Below, piece by piece: positions 9,218 through 18,027 of a stretch of DNA of 64,000 nucleotides; the first letter of the stretch is position 1; each line of letters begins with the position of its first letter. The translations under genes and the position numbers were made by a program. Origin of the DNA: Nocardioides sp. URHA0032. GTDB lineage: Bacteria > Actinomycetota > Actinomycetes > Propionibacteriales > Nocardioidaceae. The stretch spans positions 209,869-273,868 of the forward strand of contig NZ_JIAV01000021.1 in NCBI RefSeq assembly GCF_000620645.1, in the 5' to 3' direction. The notes under the pieces are model-generated. The model did not search any database, was not told where the DNA came from, and saw nothing but the letters and a program-made list of their open reading frames with translations.

Positions 9218-10567
9218 ATGGCTAGCAGTGGTGGCAGCGGCCGGCTGAAGTCGGCCTCCGGGGACCTGTTCTCGACTCTGAGCGAGAAGGCGCTGAGCAC
9301 GGTCGGCGACAAGCTGACCGGGCTCACCGACAAGCTGGAGGACGTCGCAACCGGCAACCCGTCCGCGAAGGCAGCGCTGGGATCGGCGAAGTCGACAGCG
9401 AAGGGCGAGGGCCCGGTGAAGGGCGCCTTGAAGGGCGCGGCGTCGGCGGTGAAGGACAAGATCCCCGGTCTCGGTGGCGGCTCCAGCGGCTCGGGCGGTG
9501 GCTCCCCGAAGGCCACGAAGGCGACGAACATCATCGAGCAGGTCGATGTCGGCGCCCCCGTGCGTGTGGCGTACAACCAGTGGACCGAGTTCGGCGGGTT
9601 CCCGACCTTCATGAAGAAGGTCGAGAACGTCGACGCCGAGGAGGACAACAAGATCGAGTGGAAGGCCCAGATCTTCTGGTCGCACCGCAACTGGGAGGCG
9701 ACCATCCTCGAGCAGGTTCCTGACGAGCGCATCGTGTGGCGCTCCAAGGGCGACAAGGGTCACGTCGACGGCGCGGTGACCTTCCACGAGCTCGGTCCGA
9801 ACCTGACCCGGATCATTGTCGTGCTCGAGTACTACCCCCAGGGCTTGTTCGAACGGACCGGAAACCTGTGGCGTGCCCAGGGCCGGCGTGCCCGCGTCGA
9901 GCTCAAGCACTTCCAGCGTCACGTCATGACGCGCACCATCCTGGACCCCGACGAGGTCGAGGGCTGGCGCGGCACGATCGAGGACGGCGAGGTCGTCCAG
10001 AGCCACGAGGAAGCCCTCGAGGAAGAGCAGGCCGACCAGGACGAGCAGTCCGAAGGGGGCGACTCCGAGGAGTACGAGGACGAGCCCGAGGACGACTACG
10101 AGGACGAGTCCGACGAGGGGGCCGAGGAGGACGGCGAACCCGAGGACGAGTACTCGGAAGAGGAGTCCGAGGACGGCGAGGACGAACCCGAGGACGAGTA
10201 CGCCGACGACGAGGCCGAGGACGAGTACGCGGACGACGAGGCCGAGGACGACCAGGGCAACGAGGACGAGGGAGCCGAGGACGACGAGGGCGCCGAGGAC
10301 GAGTACGCGGACGAGGAGTACGCGGACGAGGAGGCCGACGACGAGGGCGCCGAGGACGAGGGAGCCGAGGACGAGGAGGCCGAGGACGACGAGGGCGCCG
10401 AGGACGAGCCCGAGGCCGAGGACGACTACGCCGACGACGAGGCGGAGGACGAGTACGAGGAGTCCGAGCCCGATGAGGGCGACGCGGAAGACGCGGAGGA
10501 CGAGGGAGCGGAGCAGGACGAGGAAGAGGCCCCGAGGCCGCGCTCGCGCCGCAAGCGCGCGAGCTGA
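9218..10567 (+). CDS. gvpZ: GvpZ-like SRPBCC (cyclase/dehydrase family) protein with acidic tail
   Basis: 449 aa. Residues ~100-245 form an SRPBCC/START-like lipid-binding fold: IIEQVDVGAPVRVAYNQWTE, FPTFMKKVENV, IEWKAQIFWSHRNWEATI, ERIVWRSKGDKGHVDGAVTF, VVLEYYPQG. Residues 1-95 are Gly/Ser/Lys-rich. Residues ~260-435 are an uninterrupted Asp/Glu-rich repeat and the last residues are basic (RSRRKRAS). Actinobacterial gvp loci carry such a protein (GvpZ) next to GvpY. It may bind a hydrophobic ligand or shell surface; no enzyme activity is implied. Confidence 0.75.
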   Translation: MASSGGSGRLKSASGDLFSTLSEKALSTVGDKLTGLTDKLEDVATGNPSAKAALGSAKSTAKGEGPVKGALKGAASAVKDKIPGLGGGSSGSGGGSPKATKATNIIEQVDVGAPVRVAYNQWTEFGGFPTFMKKVENVDAEEDNKIEWKAQIFWSHRNWEATILEQVPDERIVWRSKGDKGHVDGAVTFHELGPNLTRIIVVLEYYPQGLFERTGNLWRAQGRRARVELKHFQRHVMTRTILDPDEVEGWRGTIEDGEVVQSHEEALEEEQADQDEQSEGGDSEEYEDEPEDDYEDESDEGAEEDGEPEDEYSEEESEDGEDEPEDEYADDEAEDEYADDEAEDDQGNEDEGAEDDEGAEDEYADEEYADEEADDEGAEDEGAEDEEAEDDEGAEDEPEAEDDYADDEAEDEYEESEPDEGDAEDAEDEGAEQDEEEAPRPRSRRKRAS

Positions 10568-10591
10568 CTGACCGAACCAAGGAGGCAACCC

Positions 10592-11023
10592 ATGACCGTG
10601 CAGACCCAGCGCCGCAGTGGCGGCGGCTATCTCGAACGTCCCAAGCCCAGCGGACTCGCTGACGTCATCGAGATCATCCTCGACAAGGGCATTGTCATCG
10701 ACGCCTACGTCCGGGTGTCGCTCGTGGGCATCGAGCTGTTGACGATCGACGCCCGCATCGTGATCGCGAGCGTCGACACCTACCTGCGGTTCGCCGAAGC
10801 GACCAACCGGCTCGACCTGTACGAACACGGCGGGAAGGACCTCAGCGAGATGGTCGGGGACCTCCAGCAGTCCGGCGCGTCCGGCAAGACCCAAGGAGCC
10901 GTCCAGGGTGTGAAGCGTGCCCTCGGTGTCGGCCACAGCGACGAGGACGAGGACGAGGACGACGACCGCGAGCGCCGTCCCGTGAAGAAGTCCGCGAGCC
11001 GCCGGCGGTCCGAGCAGCGGTGA
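10592..11023 (+). CDS. gvpA: Gas vesicle structural protein GvpA with charged C-terminal extension
   Basis: 143 aa. The GvpA core is unmistakable at residues ~20-75: [40 protein letters not shown]. It forms the ribbed gas-vesicle shell. After the core comes a ~60-residue tail with an acidic run ([11 protein letters not shown]) and a basic end ([12 protein letters not shown]), which is unusual because shell GvpA is normally short. AAGGAGG lies 5-11 nt before the ATG. It overlaps the next gene by GTGA. Confidence 0.92.
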   Translation: MTVQTQRRSGGGYLERPKPSGLADVIEIILDKGIVIDAYVRVSLVGIELLTIDARIVIASVDTYLRFAEATNRLDLYEHGGKDLSEMVGDLQQSGASGKTQGAVQGVKRALGVGHSDEDEDEDDDRERRPVKKSASRRRSEQR

Positions 11024-11832
11024 CCGTGACGGGACTCCGCCCAGACGCTTCGATGCCTCCCTCTGGGGACGGCGCGGACGAGGCCCTGTTCGTCTATGGC
11101 GTCGTCCGCGCCGGAACCGGCGGACCCGAACGTCGTGCCGACGGCTTGACCGGGATCCACGGGTCGACCGTGGACCTCATCGTCGGCGGTTCGGTGGCGG
11201 CCGCTGTGACGACGGTGGCACTCGAGGAGCCGCCCCGGCGGCGAGCCGACCTGCTCGCCTACCAGTCGGTCCTCGACGCCTTGCATCGCGCCGGGCCCGT
11301 CGCGCCCGTCCAGTTCGGTTCCGTGCTGTGGGACGCGGCCACGGTGGTGGAGGAGCTGCTGCTGCCCCAGGAAGACAGGTTCAACGCTGTCCTGGACCGT
11401 CTCGAGGGGAAGCAGCAGTACAACCTGCGCGCCAGCTTCGTCGAGGAATCCGTGCTCGCGGACCTGGTCGCCACTGACCCGGACGTGGCGGCGTTGCGCG
11501 AGCGGACGCGGGACCAGCCGGAGACGGCGACCTATCCCGAGCGTGTCCGACTCGGCGAGCTGGTCGCGCGAGCGCTGGAGGACCGCAGCGCTGACGAGGC
11601 CGAGGTGCTGTGGGCGGCTGTCGAGCCGCTCACGGCCGAGCACCGGGTCCGGACACCTCCGACGGCGCAGCAGGTCCTCGACGTGGCGCTCCTGGTCGAG
11701 GAGGACCGGGCCACGGAGCTGGTCGAGCGTCTGGAGGATCTCGCGGAAGCCGTCCACGAACGGATCCGGATGAGGCTCGTCGGTCCGCTCGCGCCGTACG
11801 ACTTCGTGGACGAGGGCTCGGGATGGGTCTGA
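11020..11832 (+). CDS. gvpF: Gas vesicle protein GvpF/GvpL family
   Basis: 270 aa; GTG start overlapping the gvpA stop (GTGA). GvpF/L motifs are visible: FVYGVVRAG, the central [33 protein letters not shown], and the C-terminal [14 protein letters not shown]. These proteins are minor shell or assembly factors binding GvpA. It is one of two F/L paralogues here; the other starts at 13076. Confidence 0.9.
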   Translation: MTVTGLRPDASMPPSGDGADEALFVYGVVRAGTGGPERRADGLTGIHGSTVDLIVGGSVAAAVTTVALEEPPRRRADLLAYQSVLDALHRAGPVAPVQFGSVLWDAATVVEELLLPQEDRFNAVLDRLEGKQQYNLRASFVEESVLADLVATDPDVAALRERTRDQPETATYPERVRLGELVARALEDRSADEAEVLWAAVEPLTAEHRVRTPPTAQQVLDVALLVEEDRATELVERLEDLAEAVHERIRMRLVGPLAPYDFVDEGSGWV

Positions 11833-12071
11833 TCACCGGTCTGCTCGGCCTTCCGCTCGCGCCGGTGCGCGGGACGGTGTGGGTGGCAGACCAGATCTTG
11901 AAGCAGGCGGAGGACGCCTACTACGACCCGGCTGCCATTCGCAGCGAGCTCGAGGACGTGGACCGCTTGCGCGCGGAAGGACGCATCGACGACGAGACTG
12001 CGGAAGCGCTGGAGGACGAACTCATCGAGCGGCTGATGATCGGTCAGGAGAGGAGCGACGGCCATGGCTGA
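11823..12071 (+). CDS. gvpG: Gas vesicle protein GvpG
   Basis: 82 aa, ATG at 11823 inside the gvpF 3' end (10-nt overlap). It starts [20 protein letters not shown], the conserved GvpG N-terminus, followed by helical ADQILKQAEDAYYDPAAIRSE and an acidic end. It is an accessory assembly protein. Confidence 0.88.
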   Translation: MGLITGLLGLPLAPVRGTVWVADQILKQAEDAYYDPAAIRSELEDVDRLRAEGRIDDETAEALEDELIERLMIGQERSDGHG

Positions 12072-12663
12072 GACCACGCCTGAGGCGACGCCCCGCAAGA
12101 CGGCGGAGAAGACCACCAGGAAGACCGGTGCCAGGAAGACAACCGCGAAGAAGGCGGGGGCGACGAAGGCGGCGGCGAAGAAGACGCCGGCGAAGAAGGC
12201 GACCGCCCGCGACCCGGCAACGAAGCGGGCGCCGGCCAAGAAGCCCGCCGGGGAGGGTGCGAGGAAACAGCCCTCGACGGCTGCCCGCAGCTCACGGGAC
12301 GGCTCGTCCTCGCGGGCACCGTCCGAGCAGCGGACGGGCCGCGAGCCCGAGGACACCACGGACAACGGGGACAACGGCGGCAGCGGGGGCCGCCGAGGCC
12401 CCTCGAGCGGCGGACGGGCCGCGGTTCTCGCGGCCCAGCAGCTGGTCGACCTCACCGGCAAGGACTTCGAGGGCATCGTCGGGATCTCGAAGACCGACGA
12501 CGGGTGGACCGCTCAGGTCGAGATCCTCGAGATGCGACGCATCCCGGACACGACTGACGTGCTTGCCGTCTACGAGGTCGCTGTCGACCAGGACGGCGAC
12601 CTGCTGGGGTACAGGCGCACTGACCGGTACACCCGCGGGAGCGCTGGAGAGGATCGCCGATGA
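12064..12663 (+). CDS. gvpO: Gas vesicle protein GvpO with Lys-rich N-terminal extension
   Basis: 199 aa. The GvpO domain is the last ~85 residues: AAQQLVDLTGKDFEGIVGIS, WTAQVEILEMRRIPDTTDVL, AVYEVAVDQDGDLLGYRRT. The first ~110 residues are low complexity, first Lys/Ala/Pro-rich (KKTPAKKATARDPATKRAPA) then Ser/Gly/Asp-rich. In Streptomyces gvp clusters gvpO is usually first; here it lies between gvpG and gvpJ. Overlaps both neighbours by 4-8 nt. Confidence 0.9.
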   Translation: MAETTPEATPRKTAEKTTRKTGARKTTAKKAGATKAAAKKTPAKKATARDPATKRAPAKKPAGEGARKQPSTAARSSRDGSSSRAPSEQRTGREPEDTTDNGDNGGSGGRRGPSSGGRAAVLAAQQLVDLTGKDFEGIVGISKTDDGWTAQVEILEMRRIPDTTDVLAVYEVAVDQDGDLLGYRRTDRYTRGSAGEDRR

Positions 12664-13079
12664 CCGAGCAGCAGACCGGCGACGTGCCCAGCGCCCGCCC
12701 GTACTACCAGCCTCCGAGCCTGACCGGCCGGCCTCAGCCGGCGAACCTGGCCGACATCCTCGAACGTGTCCTCGACAAGGGCATCATCATCGCCGGCGAC
12801 ATCCGGGTGAACCTCCTCGACATCGAGCTGCTCACCATCAAGCTGCGCCTCCTGGTGGTCTCGGTCGACAAGGCCGAGGAGATGGGCATCGACTGGTGGA
12901 AGCATGATCCGATGCTGACCGTGCGCGAGCGCGGCCTGGACGAGGAGAACCGGGAGCTGCGCGAACGACTTGCCCAGCTCGAAGGCACCCCCGACGACGA
13001 GGAGGGGGGCCAGGACGAGGGCGACGGCAGTGCCCGGGGTCGGCAGTCTGCTGGTTCGCGGTCGAGAGGCGACGCGTGA
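12660..13079 (+). CDS. gvpJ: Gas vesicle protein GvpJ (GvpA family)
   Basis: 139 aa; ATGA overlap with gvpO. The GvpA-type core ANLADILERVLDKGIIIAGD and VNLLDIELLTIKLRLLVVSV is followed by KAEEMGIDWW, characteristic of GvpJ. It is a minor shell/tip protein. The C-terminus is coiled-coil then acidic (TPDDEEGGQDEGDG) and basic. Confidence 0.9.
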   Translation: MTEQQTGDVPSARPYYQPPSLTGRPQPANLADILERVLDKGIIIAGDIRVNLLDIELLTIKLRLLVVSVDKAEEMGIDWWKHDPMLTVRERGLDEENRELRERLAQLEGTPDDEEGGQDEGDGSARGRQSAGSRSRGDA

Positions 13080-13972
13080 GCGACATGCCCCCAGCACCGA
13101 CGTCCGCGGACGGGCCCGAACCGTCGGTCCCGGTGTCCGACACCGCCACGAACTCCGCCACGAACCCCGCCACCGACACCGTGACCGACAGCTCGACGGG
13201 TCAAGGCTCCGAGCAGGGCACCGGCCGCTACCTGTACGCGGTGTGCCGACGGCTGCCCCCGGGAGCTCTCCAGGGCGTCCACGGACTTTCCGGTGAACCG
13301 CTGGAACTGGTCGAGCACGGCGACCTCGTGGCCGTCGTGTCGACGGTGCCCTTGGCGTCGTTCGGCGAGGACGCGTTGCGCCGCAACCTCGAGGACCTGT
13401 CCTGGCTCGAGTCCGTGGTGCGCGGTCACGACGACGTCGTCCAGGCTGTCGCCGCGCACGGACCGGTCGCGCCGATGCGGCTGGCCACGATCTGCTTCGA
13501 TGACGACGCGGTCCGGGCCCGGCTACGGCAATGGGCCGTCGACCTCGGCTACGTCCTCGACCGGGTCACCGGTTCCGCGGAGTGGAGCGTGAAACTGCTC
13601 GAGCTCGCGCCGCAGGCCGAAGCACTCGAGGAGGCGGAGGCGCCGGCGAGCGGCGCGGAGTACCTGCGCCGCCGCAAGGCCGCGGTCGAACAGCGCGCAG
13701 CATCATCCGCGTCAGCCGCTGACGTCGCCGACGACATCCACGCCACGTTGGCTTGTCGCGCGAAGGCAAGCCGGCAGCTACCCCCGCAGGACCCCCGGCT
13801 CTCGGGGCTGAGCGGCACGATGGTCCTCAACGCCGCCTACCTGGTACCCGACGTCGACGCAGCCGAGTTCACTGCCGCGCTCGATGAGCTCCGCGGCCGC
13901 TACCCGAGCCTGCTCATCGACGCCCGCGGTCCGTGGCCGCCGTACTCGTTCGCCATGCTGGGGCAGCCATGA
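13076..13972 (+). CDS. gvpL: Gas vesicle protein GvpL/GvpF family
   Basis: 298 aa; GTG start in a GTGA overlap. Residues 1-45 are a Thr/Asp/Pro-rich leader; the GvpL/F domain starts at GRYLYAVCRRLPPGAL and includes PVAPMRLATICFDDD, ASGAEYLRRRKAA and the C-terminal RGPWPPYSFA motif. Second F/L paralogue of the locus. Confidence 0.9.
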   Translation: MSDMPPAPTSADGPEPSVPVSDTATNSATNPATDTVTDSSTGQGSEQGTGRYLYAVCRRLPPGALQGVHGLSGEPLELVEHGDLVAVVSTVPLASFGEDALRRNLEDLSWLESVVRGHDDVVQAVAAHGPVAPMRLATICFDDDAVRARLRQWAVDLGYVLDRVTGSAEWSVKLLELAPQAEALEEAEAPASGAEYLRRRKAAVEQRAASSASAADVADDIHATLACRAKASRQLPPQDPRLSGLSGTMVLNAAYLVPDVDAAEFTAALDELRGRYPSLLIDARGPWPPYSFAMLGQP

Positions 13973-14232
13973 CGACGCTGTCGGCACGGAGCGAGGTCGT
14001 CGCCGGGGGCCCGGGGGAGGTGCCCGCCGGCTCGTCCGATCGGCGACCCACCCGAAACCTCGCGCCGGTCGCGCTGGTCGACCTGCTCGACCGGCTGCTC
14101 GGCGCGGGGGTGTTCGTGGCCGGCGATGTCGTCATCTCGCTGGCCGGCGTCGACCTGGTGGAGGTTCGCCTCCATCTCCTCGTCAGCTCGGTGCGCGCGG
14201 AGATGGCCGAGACCCGGAGGCCGGTCCCGTGA
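13969..14232 (+). CDS. gvpS: Gas vesicle protein GvpS (GvpA family)
   Basis: 87 aa; ATGA overlap with gvpL. The core VALVDLLDRLLGAGVFVAGD and LAGVDLVEVRLHLLVSSV is a divergent GvpA-type domain, as in GvpS of actinomycete clusters. It is the third GvpA-family protein in the locus. Confidence 0.87.
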   Translation: MTTLSARSEVVAGGPGEVPAGSSDRRPTRNLAPVALVDLLDRLLGAGVFVAGDVVISLAGVDLVEVRLHLLVSSVRAEMAETRRPVP

Positions 14233-14588
14233 GCGAGTGGCCGTTCGACGACCTGCCGTCCCTCGGGGGCGGTCGCCGGCCCGCTATGCAGGCACCCGAC
14301 GGGCCTCGGACACTGCTGTCCCAACGCCTGGAGACCGACGCCGAGGCCGTCGAGCGTGACCTGATGAAGCTGGTGCTGACCATCATCGAGCTGGTGCGGC
14401 AGCTGATGGAGAAGCAGGCCCTGCGCCGCGTCGACGAGGGCGACCTGACCGACGAGCAGGTCGAGGGGCTCGGCAACGGGCTGATGCACCTCGAGCAGGC
14501 GATGGAAGATCTCAAGAGGCGCTACGGGCTGACCGCGGACGACCTGAACATCGACCTCGGCCCCCTGGGGACGCTGCTGCCCGAGTAG
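14229..14588 (+). CDS. gvpK: Gas vesicle protein GvpK
   Basis: 119 aa; GTG start overlapping the gvpS stop. Family motifs: RLETDAEAVERDLMKLVLTI, ELVRQLMEKQALRRVDEGDL, QVEGLGNGLMHLEQAMEDLK and the final DLNIDLGPLGTLL. It closes the locus. Confidence 0.92.
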   Translation: MSEWPFDDLPSLGGGRRPAMQAPDGPRTLLSQRLETDAEAVERDLMKLVLTIIELVRQLMEKQALRRVDEGDLTDEQVEGLGNGLMHLEQAMEDLKRRYGLTADDLNIDLGPLGTLLPE

Positions 14589-14649
14589 CCATGCCCTCGA
14601 CGCTCCTCGCGGTAAGCAGCGTGCGGAAAACAGCTGCGAGCCGAGCACA

Positions 14650-14686
14650 GGGCCCCTCGTCCCCTCCCTCCGGACACGAGGGCCCC
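14650..14686. terminator. Imperfect GC hairpin after the gvp locus
   Basis: GGGCCCCTCGT (14650-14660) faces ACGAGGGCCCC (14676-14686) with a one-base offset. It lies between the convergent gvpK and the gene ending at 14706, a suitable place for a bidirectional terminator. Confidence 0.4.
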
Positions 14687-14705
14687 GTACCCGACGTGGA
14701 TGTCC

Positions 14706-15311
14706 TCATCCGAGACGCAGCACGCCCAGAATCTGGTTGAGGAGGTTCGACAGCCGGCCCAGCACGCCGCCGAGGCCGCCGTCGAGCAGCCCGGTGACCG
14801 CGCAGAGCAGGTTGCCGAGGAGGTTGCCTGCTCCACTCTGCGCGACGATGTTGAGCACGACGCGGTCGAGGTGGACCTGGAGTCCGAGGAGGTCGAGGTC
14901 GAGAGGGGCGAGGACCAGGTGGAGGATGTCGCAGGTGACCTGTGCGCCGGCGGTGCGGGCGTGGACCGGGGTCCCGTTGATGGTCTTGACCCGGACCGTC
15001 TTCATCATGGCGAACGTGGTGCGGTCGCCGTTGCGTTCGTGAACGACACCTTGGACAAGACCGCGGACGAAGACCTTGCCGTCCTTCTTGAGGAAGTGGA
15101 GCGGTACGAACGATCCCGTGACCTTCCGGTTGTCGCCGGTGGTGCCGATGATGCGTGAGTTGAGGTCGCCGCGATGGGTGTGGGCGACGGGCCGCTCAGC
15201 TGGCTGGGCCGGCCTACTGGCCGTGGAGACGTCCTGGAGCGAGAAGATGCACAGGGTCATCGCGACGAGGACAGCTACTGCCCTGAGGATGGACGTGCGA
15301 CAGCGATTCAT
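14706..15311 (-). CDS. Secreted protein of unknown function
   Basis: 201 aa with an N-terminal signal peptide (RTSILRAVAVLVAMTLCIFS, cleavage likely after the Ala/Ser that follows). The mature part has a beta-rich region (KVTGSFVPLHFLKKDGKVFV, GTPVHARTAGAQVTC) and a hydrophobic Leu/Gly-rich C-terminus (NLLGNLLCAVTGLLDGGLGG). Similar secreted proteins with this LPLDLDLLGL-type tail are common in actinobacteria but uncharacterised. GGGAGGGAAAG precedes the ATG. Confidence 0.78.
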   Translation of the reverse strand: MNRCRTSILRAVAVLVAMTLCIFSLQDVSTASRPAQPAERPVAHTHRGDLNSRIIGTTGDNRKVTGSFVPLHFLKKDGKVFVRGLVQGVVHERNGDRTTFAMMKTVRVKTINGTPVHARTAGAQVTCDILHLVLAPLDLDLLGLQVHLDRVVLNIVAQSGAGNLLGNLLCAVTGLLDGGLGGVLGRLSNLLNQILGVLRLG

Positions 15312-15913
15312 TTTCTTTCCCTCCCGAAGGTAAAAGATTCCAAATGCCTCCCATGGCGGAATACTTGTCGCGAAGCGCCACCGGCGTTAGACGAGGTGCG
15401 GCAAAAAAAGCGGCATTGCACTAAAACCACCCTCTCGGGTGAGATCGGTTTTCGCCGAGTTCGCGACCACTGGCCTTCGCGGACCTCTGCCCGCTCACCC
15501 GAGCGACGCTCGGCACCAGGTCGGAGGCGCGCGGCGTGCGGTCGTGGGACCACGTGGTCCCGGAGTTGGTGGAACGGTACGGAAGGGGTACCTACTCCTG
15601 GCTGGCTGTCGCGCCACGGAGCGGCAGCCAGTCCTGTGGATCCAGCACCGCGTGTCCAGGGTGGCGCAGCGCCGACGGTCCTCGCCCCGGTCCGCCGGGA
15701 CCCATCCGCGTCGCGCCGATCTAACACCACGTGTTTACGCTGTAAAAACGGTTTCGTCTACCGCGTAGTTCACCGGGTGCCGAGTGATATCTCAGTCGCC
15801 ACCCGAAAGGGAAGTCCATGGACATCGCGCGCGTCCCTCAGGAGCGCCTCGATCGGGAGCCCGCCGGTCTTCTGCACGTGGTCGAGGACCTCGGCTATGA
15901 GTTCCGAGCGCCG
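15312..15913. other. Non-coding stretch, locally A-rich
   Basis: About 600 bp without a convincing gene. The part next to 15311 should hold the promoter of the minus-strand secreted protein. Around 15400-15435 there is an unusual A-rich run for this genome, and 15725-15790 contains GTTTACGCTGTAAAAACGG. Open frames here lack ribosome-binding sites and normal codon use. Confidence 0.5.
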
Positions 15914-16654
15914 CTACTCGCCCCAGCCCATCGGGAACACCTCGAACTGCGCCGCGAACGCGACGCCCATCCGCTGACCCGCCTGACGGCCGAAGCCCTC
16001 GAGGAACTCGCGGGGGTCGAAGTGCTCCCAGCCGAGGCCGTCGATGTAGGCACGGTGCGCCTCCAGCGACTCCACGCCGAGGTCGAAGGTGTCGGTGGTG
16101 TCCACGCCGTACCTGCTGTCGGGGGAGCCGGTCGCCCAGACGGCACGCACGCCGCCCCAGGGCTCGAGCCCGTCGACCAGCTGCTCGTTGAAGACCCAGC
16201 GGTTGCCCGCGTCACGCACGGCGTCGACGACGGCCCGCCCCGTGGCGATGTGGTCGGCCTGATTGAGATTCACCCCGCCCCAGGTGTCGCGGAAGTTGCC
16301 GGTGATCACGATCTCCGGCCGGAACCGGCGGACGACGTGCGTGATCTGCCGGCGCAGAGGCACGCCGTACTCCAGGATCCCGTCGGGCTGGTGCAGGAAC
16401 TCCACGTGCGGGACGCCGACGATGCGCGCCGACTCGACCTGCTCGGCTTCGCGGACGACGCGGCACTCGTCCGGCGGCAGCGCGTCGATGCCCGCTTCTC
16501 CGCTGGTCACCATGCAGTAGGTGACCTCCTTGCCCTGTCCGGTCCAACGGGCGATCGCCGCGGCGGCGCCGAACTCCATGTCATCGGGGTGCGCGACGAC
16601 GCACAACGCGCGCTCCCAGTCCTCGGGCAACGGCTCCAGCGGCACGATCTCCAT
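15914..16654 (-). CDS. PIG-L family deacetylase
   Basis: 246 aa. The zinc-binding AHPDDMEFG (AHPDD) motif is at residue ~20, and a second metal His is in NLNQADHIATGRAVVDAVRD near residue 130. The family removes acetyl groups from GlcNAc-type substrates (MshB, Mca, LmbE proteins). The C-terminal YIDGLGWEHFDPREFLEGFG segment fits non-mycothiol actinobacterial members; the exact substrate is unknown. The ATG at 16654 is chosen because the protein then begins MEIVPLEPLPEDWERAL just before the conserved strand. Confidence 0.88.
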   Translation of the reverse strand: MEIVPLEPLPEDWERALCVVAHPDDMEFGAAAAIARWTGQGKEVTYCMVTSGEAGIDALPPDECRVVREAEQVESARIVGVPHVEFLHQPDGILEYGVPLRRQITHVVRRFRPEIVITGNFRDTWGGVNLNQADHIATGRAVVDAVRDAGNRWVFNEQLVDGLEPWGGVRAVWATGSPDSRYGVDTTDTFDLGVESLEAHRAYIDGLGWEHFDPREFLEGFGRQAGQRMGVAFAAQFEVFPMGWGE

Positions 16655-16711
16655 GGGTCGAGCATGACAGCGCCCGGCGTGAGTACGGGAGGGCTCGGGT
16701 ACGGCGGGACC

Positions 16712-17083
16712 ATGAGCTATCGCCTGAGTCGCCTCATGTCCGCCGCCTCTGCCGCGTACGGCGGCTACGCCCTGACCCAGCCCGCCCACCTGTGGCAGGC
16801 GCTGCGGGCCGACCGCAAGGACCGGCAGGGCCTCGAGCTGCTCGCGACGACGTACGGCGCCCGCGACCTCGCGGTCAGCGCGGCCGGTGTCCTCGGGAGG
16901 CGGCCGGACACGGTGCGCACCGCGATGCTGCTGCGGATCGCGATGGACCTCGGCGACTGCGCGCTGCTGTCCTTCCGGACCCACGACCCCGCCGTGCGCC
17001 GCAAGGTCGCGGCGGTCACGCTCGGCTGGGCCGGGCTGAATGCGCTTGCCCTGACCGTCGACACCCTGCGCGACGGTGGGTGA
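16712..17083 (+). CDS. Small membrane protein (DUF4267-like)
   Basis: 123 aa with about four hydrophobic stretches (LMSAASAAYGGYALTQP, ELLATTYGARDLAVSAAGVL, RTAMLLRIAMDLGDCALLSF, VAAVTLGWAGLNALALTVD). The TTYGARDLAVSAAG and RIAMDLGDC segments resemble the DUF4267 family of unknown function. Overlaps the next gene by 8 nt. Confidence 0.7.
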   Translation: MSYRLSRLMSAASAAYGGYALTQPAHLWQALRADRKDRQGLELLATTYGARDLAVSAAGVLGRRPDTVRTAMLLRIAMDLGDCALLSFRTHDPAVRRKVAAVTLGWAGLNALALTVDTLRDGG

Positions 17084-17900
17084 GGTCCGGGTCGGCATCT
17101 CCGGCTGGACCTACGACGGCTGGCGCGGAGACTTCTACCCGCGCGGGCTACCCCGGAAGCGGGAGCTCGCGTACGCCGCGGAGCGCCTGGACTCCGTCGA
17201 GATCAACGGCTCCTTCTACTCCCTGCAACGCCCGACGTCGTACCAGACTTGGCGTGAGCAGACGCCGGACGACTTCGTGTTCGCGGTCAAGGGCGGCCGG
17301 TTCATCACGCACATGAAGCGGCTGCGCGACGTCGAGACCCCGCTGGCGAACTTCTTCGGCTCCGGCGTGCTCGCCCTCGGTGCCAAGCTCGGGCCGGTGC
17401 TCTGGCAGCTGCCCGAGCGGCTCGAGTACGACGCGGAGCTGCTCGGCGCGTTCTTCGACCTCCTGCCGCGCACCGTGGGGGCGGCCGCCGCGCTCGGCCG
17501 CGAGCACGATGCGAAGCTGAAGCCCGATCGTGCGCTCACGACCGCGCCCCGCGGGCTCGCGGGCCACCGGATCCGGCACGCGCTGGAGTTCCGCAGTGCG
17601 TCGTTCTGCACCGAGGAGGCGTTCGCGCTGCTGCGGGAGCACGACATCGGCTGCGTGGTCGCCGACACCGCCGGCCGGTGGCCGCTCGCCGAGGCGGTCA
17701 CCAGCGACCTGGTCTACGTCCGCCTGCACGGCGACCAGGAGCTCTACGCCAGCGGCTACTCCGACGCAGCCCTCGACCGTTGGGCCGAGAAGTGCCGCTC
17801 CTGGTCGGAGCAGGCCGACGTCGTCGTCTACTTCGACAACGACGCCAAGGGGTATGCCCCGCACGACGCGGTGCGGCTCCGGGAGCGACTCACGCACTAG
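17076..17900 (+). CDS. DUF72 family protein
   Basis: 274 aa, GTG start. Family signatures: VRVGISGWTYDGWRGDFYP, LDSVEINGSFYSLQRP, FAVKGGRFITHMKRL, GPVLWQLPERLEYD, ALEFRSASF, LVYVRLHGDQELY and VVVYFDNDAKGYAPHDA. DUF72 proteins have a TIM-barrel-like fold and are uncharacterised. It is the last host gene before the prophage. Confidence 0.9.
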   Translation: MGEVRVGISGWTYDGWRGDFYPRGLPRKRELAYAAERLDSVEINGSFYSLQRPTSYQTWREQTPDDFVFAVKGGRFITHMKRLRDVETPLANFFGSGVLALGAKLGPVLWQLPERLEYDAELLGAFFDLLPRTVGAAAALGREHDAKLKPDRALTTAPRGLAGHRIRHALEFRSASFCTEEAFALLREHDIGCVVADTAGRWPLAEAVTSDLVYVRLHGDQELYASGYSDAALDRWAEKCRSWSEQADVVVYFDNDAKGYAPHDAVRLRERLTH

Positions 17901-17914
17901 GCTGCCGACCCCAC

Positions 17915-17957
17915 GGGGCGGTAGCTCAGTCGGTCAGAGCAGAGGACTCATAATCCT
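17915..17957 (+). pseudogene. 5' half of a host CAU-anticodon tRNA gene, cut by prophage integration
   Basis: GGGGCGG acceptor strand, D arm GCTC...GAGC and anticodon arm GAGGA-CTCATAA-TCCT (anticodon CAT) are present, then the sequence changes to phage DNA (GTGAAGATACT). No variable loop, T arm or 3' acceptor strand follows, so this fragment cannot fold into a tRNA. It is either elongator Met or Ile2 (lysidine-modified CAU); sequence alone does not decide. Confidence 0.9.
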
Positions 17958-17958
17958 G
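17943..17958. other. attL core (left prophage-host junction)
   Basis: The 16-bp core AGGACTCATAATCCTG is shared with 59865-59880. To its left the two sites differ (host tRNA versus phage DNA); to its right they are identical. This places strand exchange in the anticodon arm of the host tRNA. Confidence 0.9.
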
Positions 17959-17995
17959 TGAAGATACTAGCGATTCACGCTCAAAATGAGGAGGG

Positions 17996-18016
17996 ACGTT
18001 AGCCCAAACGTTAGCC
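17996..18016. promoter_or_regulatory. Integrase arm-type sites, right phage arm
   Basis: Two direct ACGTTAGCC copies (17996-18004 and 18008-18016). The same nonamer occurs twice on the other side of the core, at 59772-59780 and 59783-59791. Paired arm sites on both sides of a core are the usual layout of a tyrosine-integrase attP. Confidence 0.65.
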
Positions 18017-18027
18017 ATTAGATTCTT

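Noticed and set aside
15818..17083. 421-codon plus-strand frame across the PIG-L gene
   Set aside because: Only its last 123 codons (from 16712) form a believable protein; the rest is antisense to the deacetylase.
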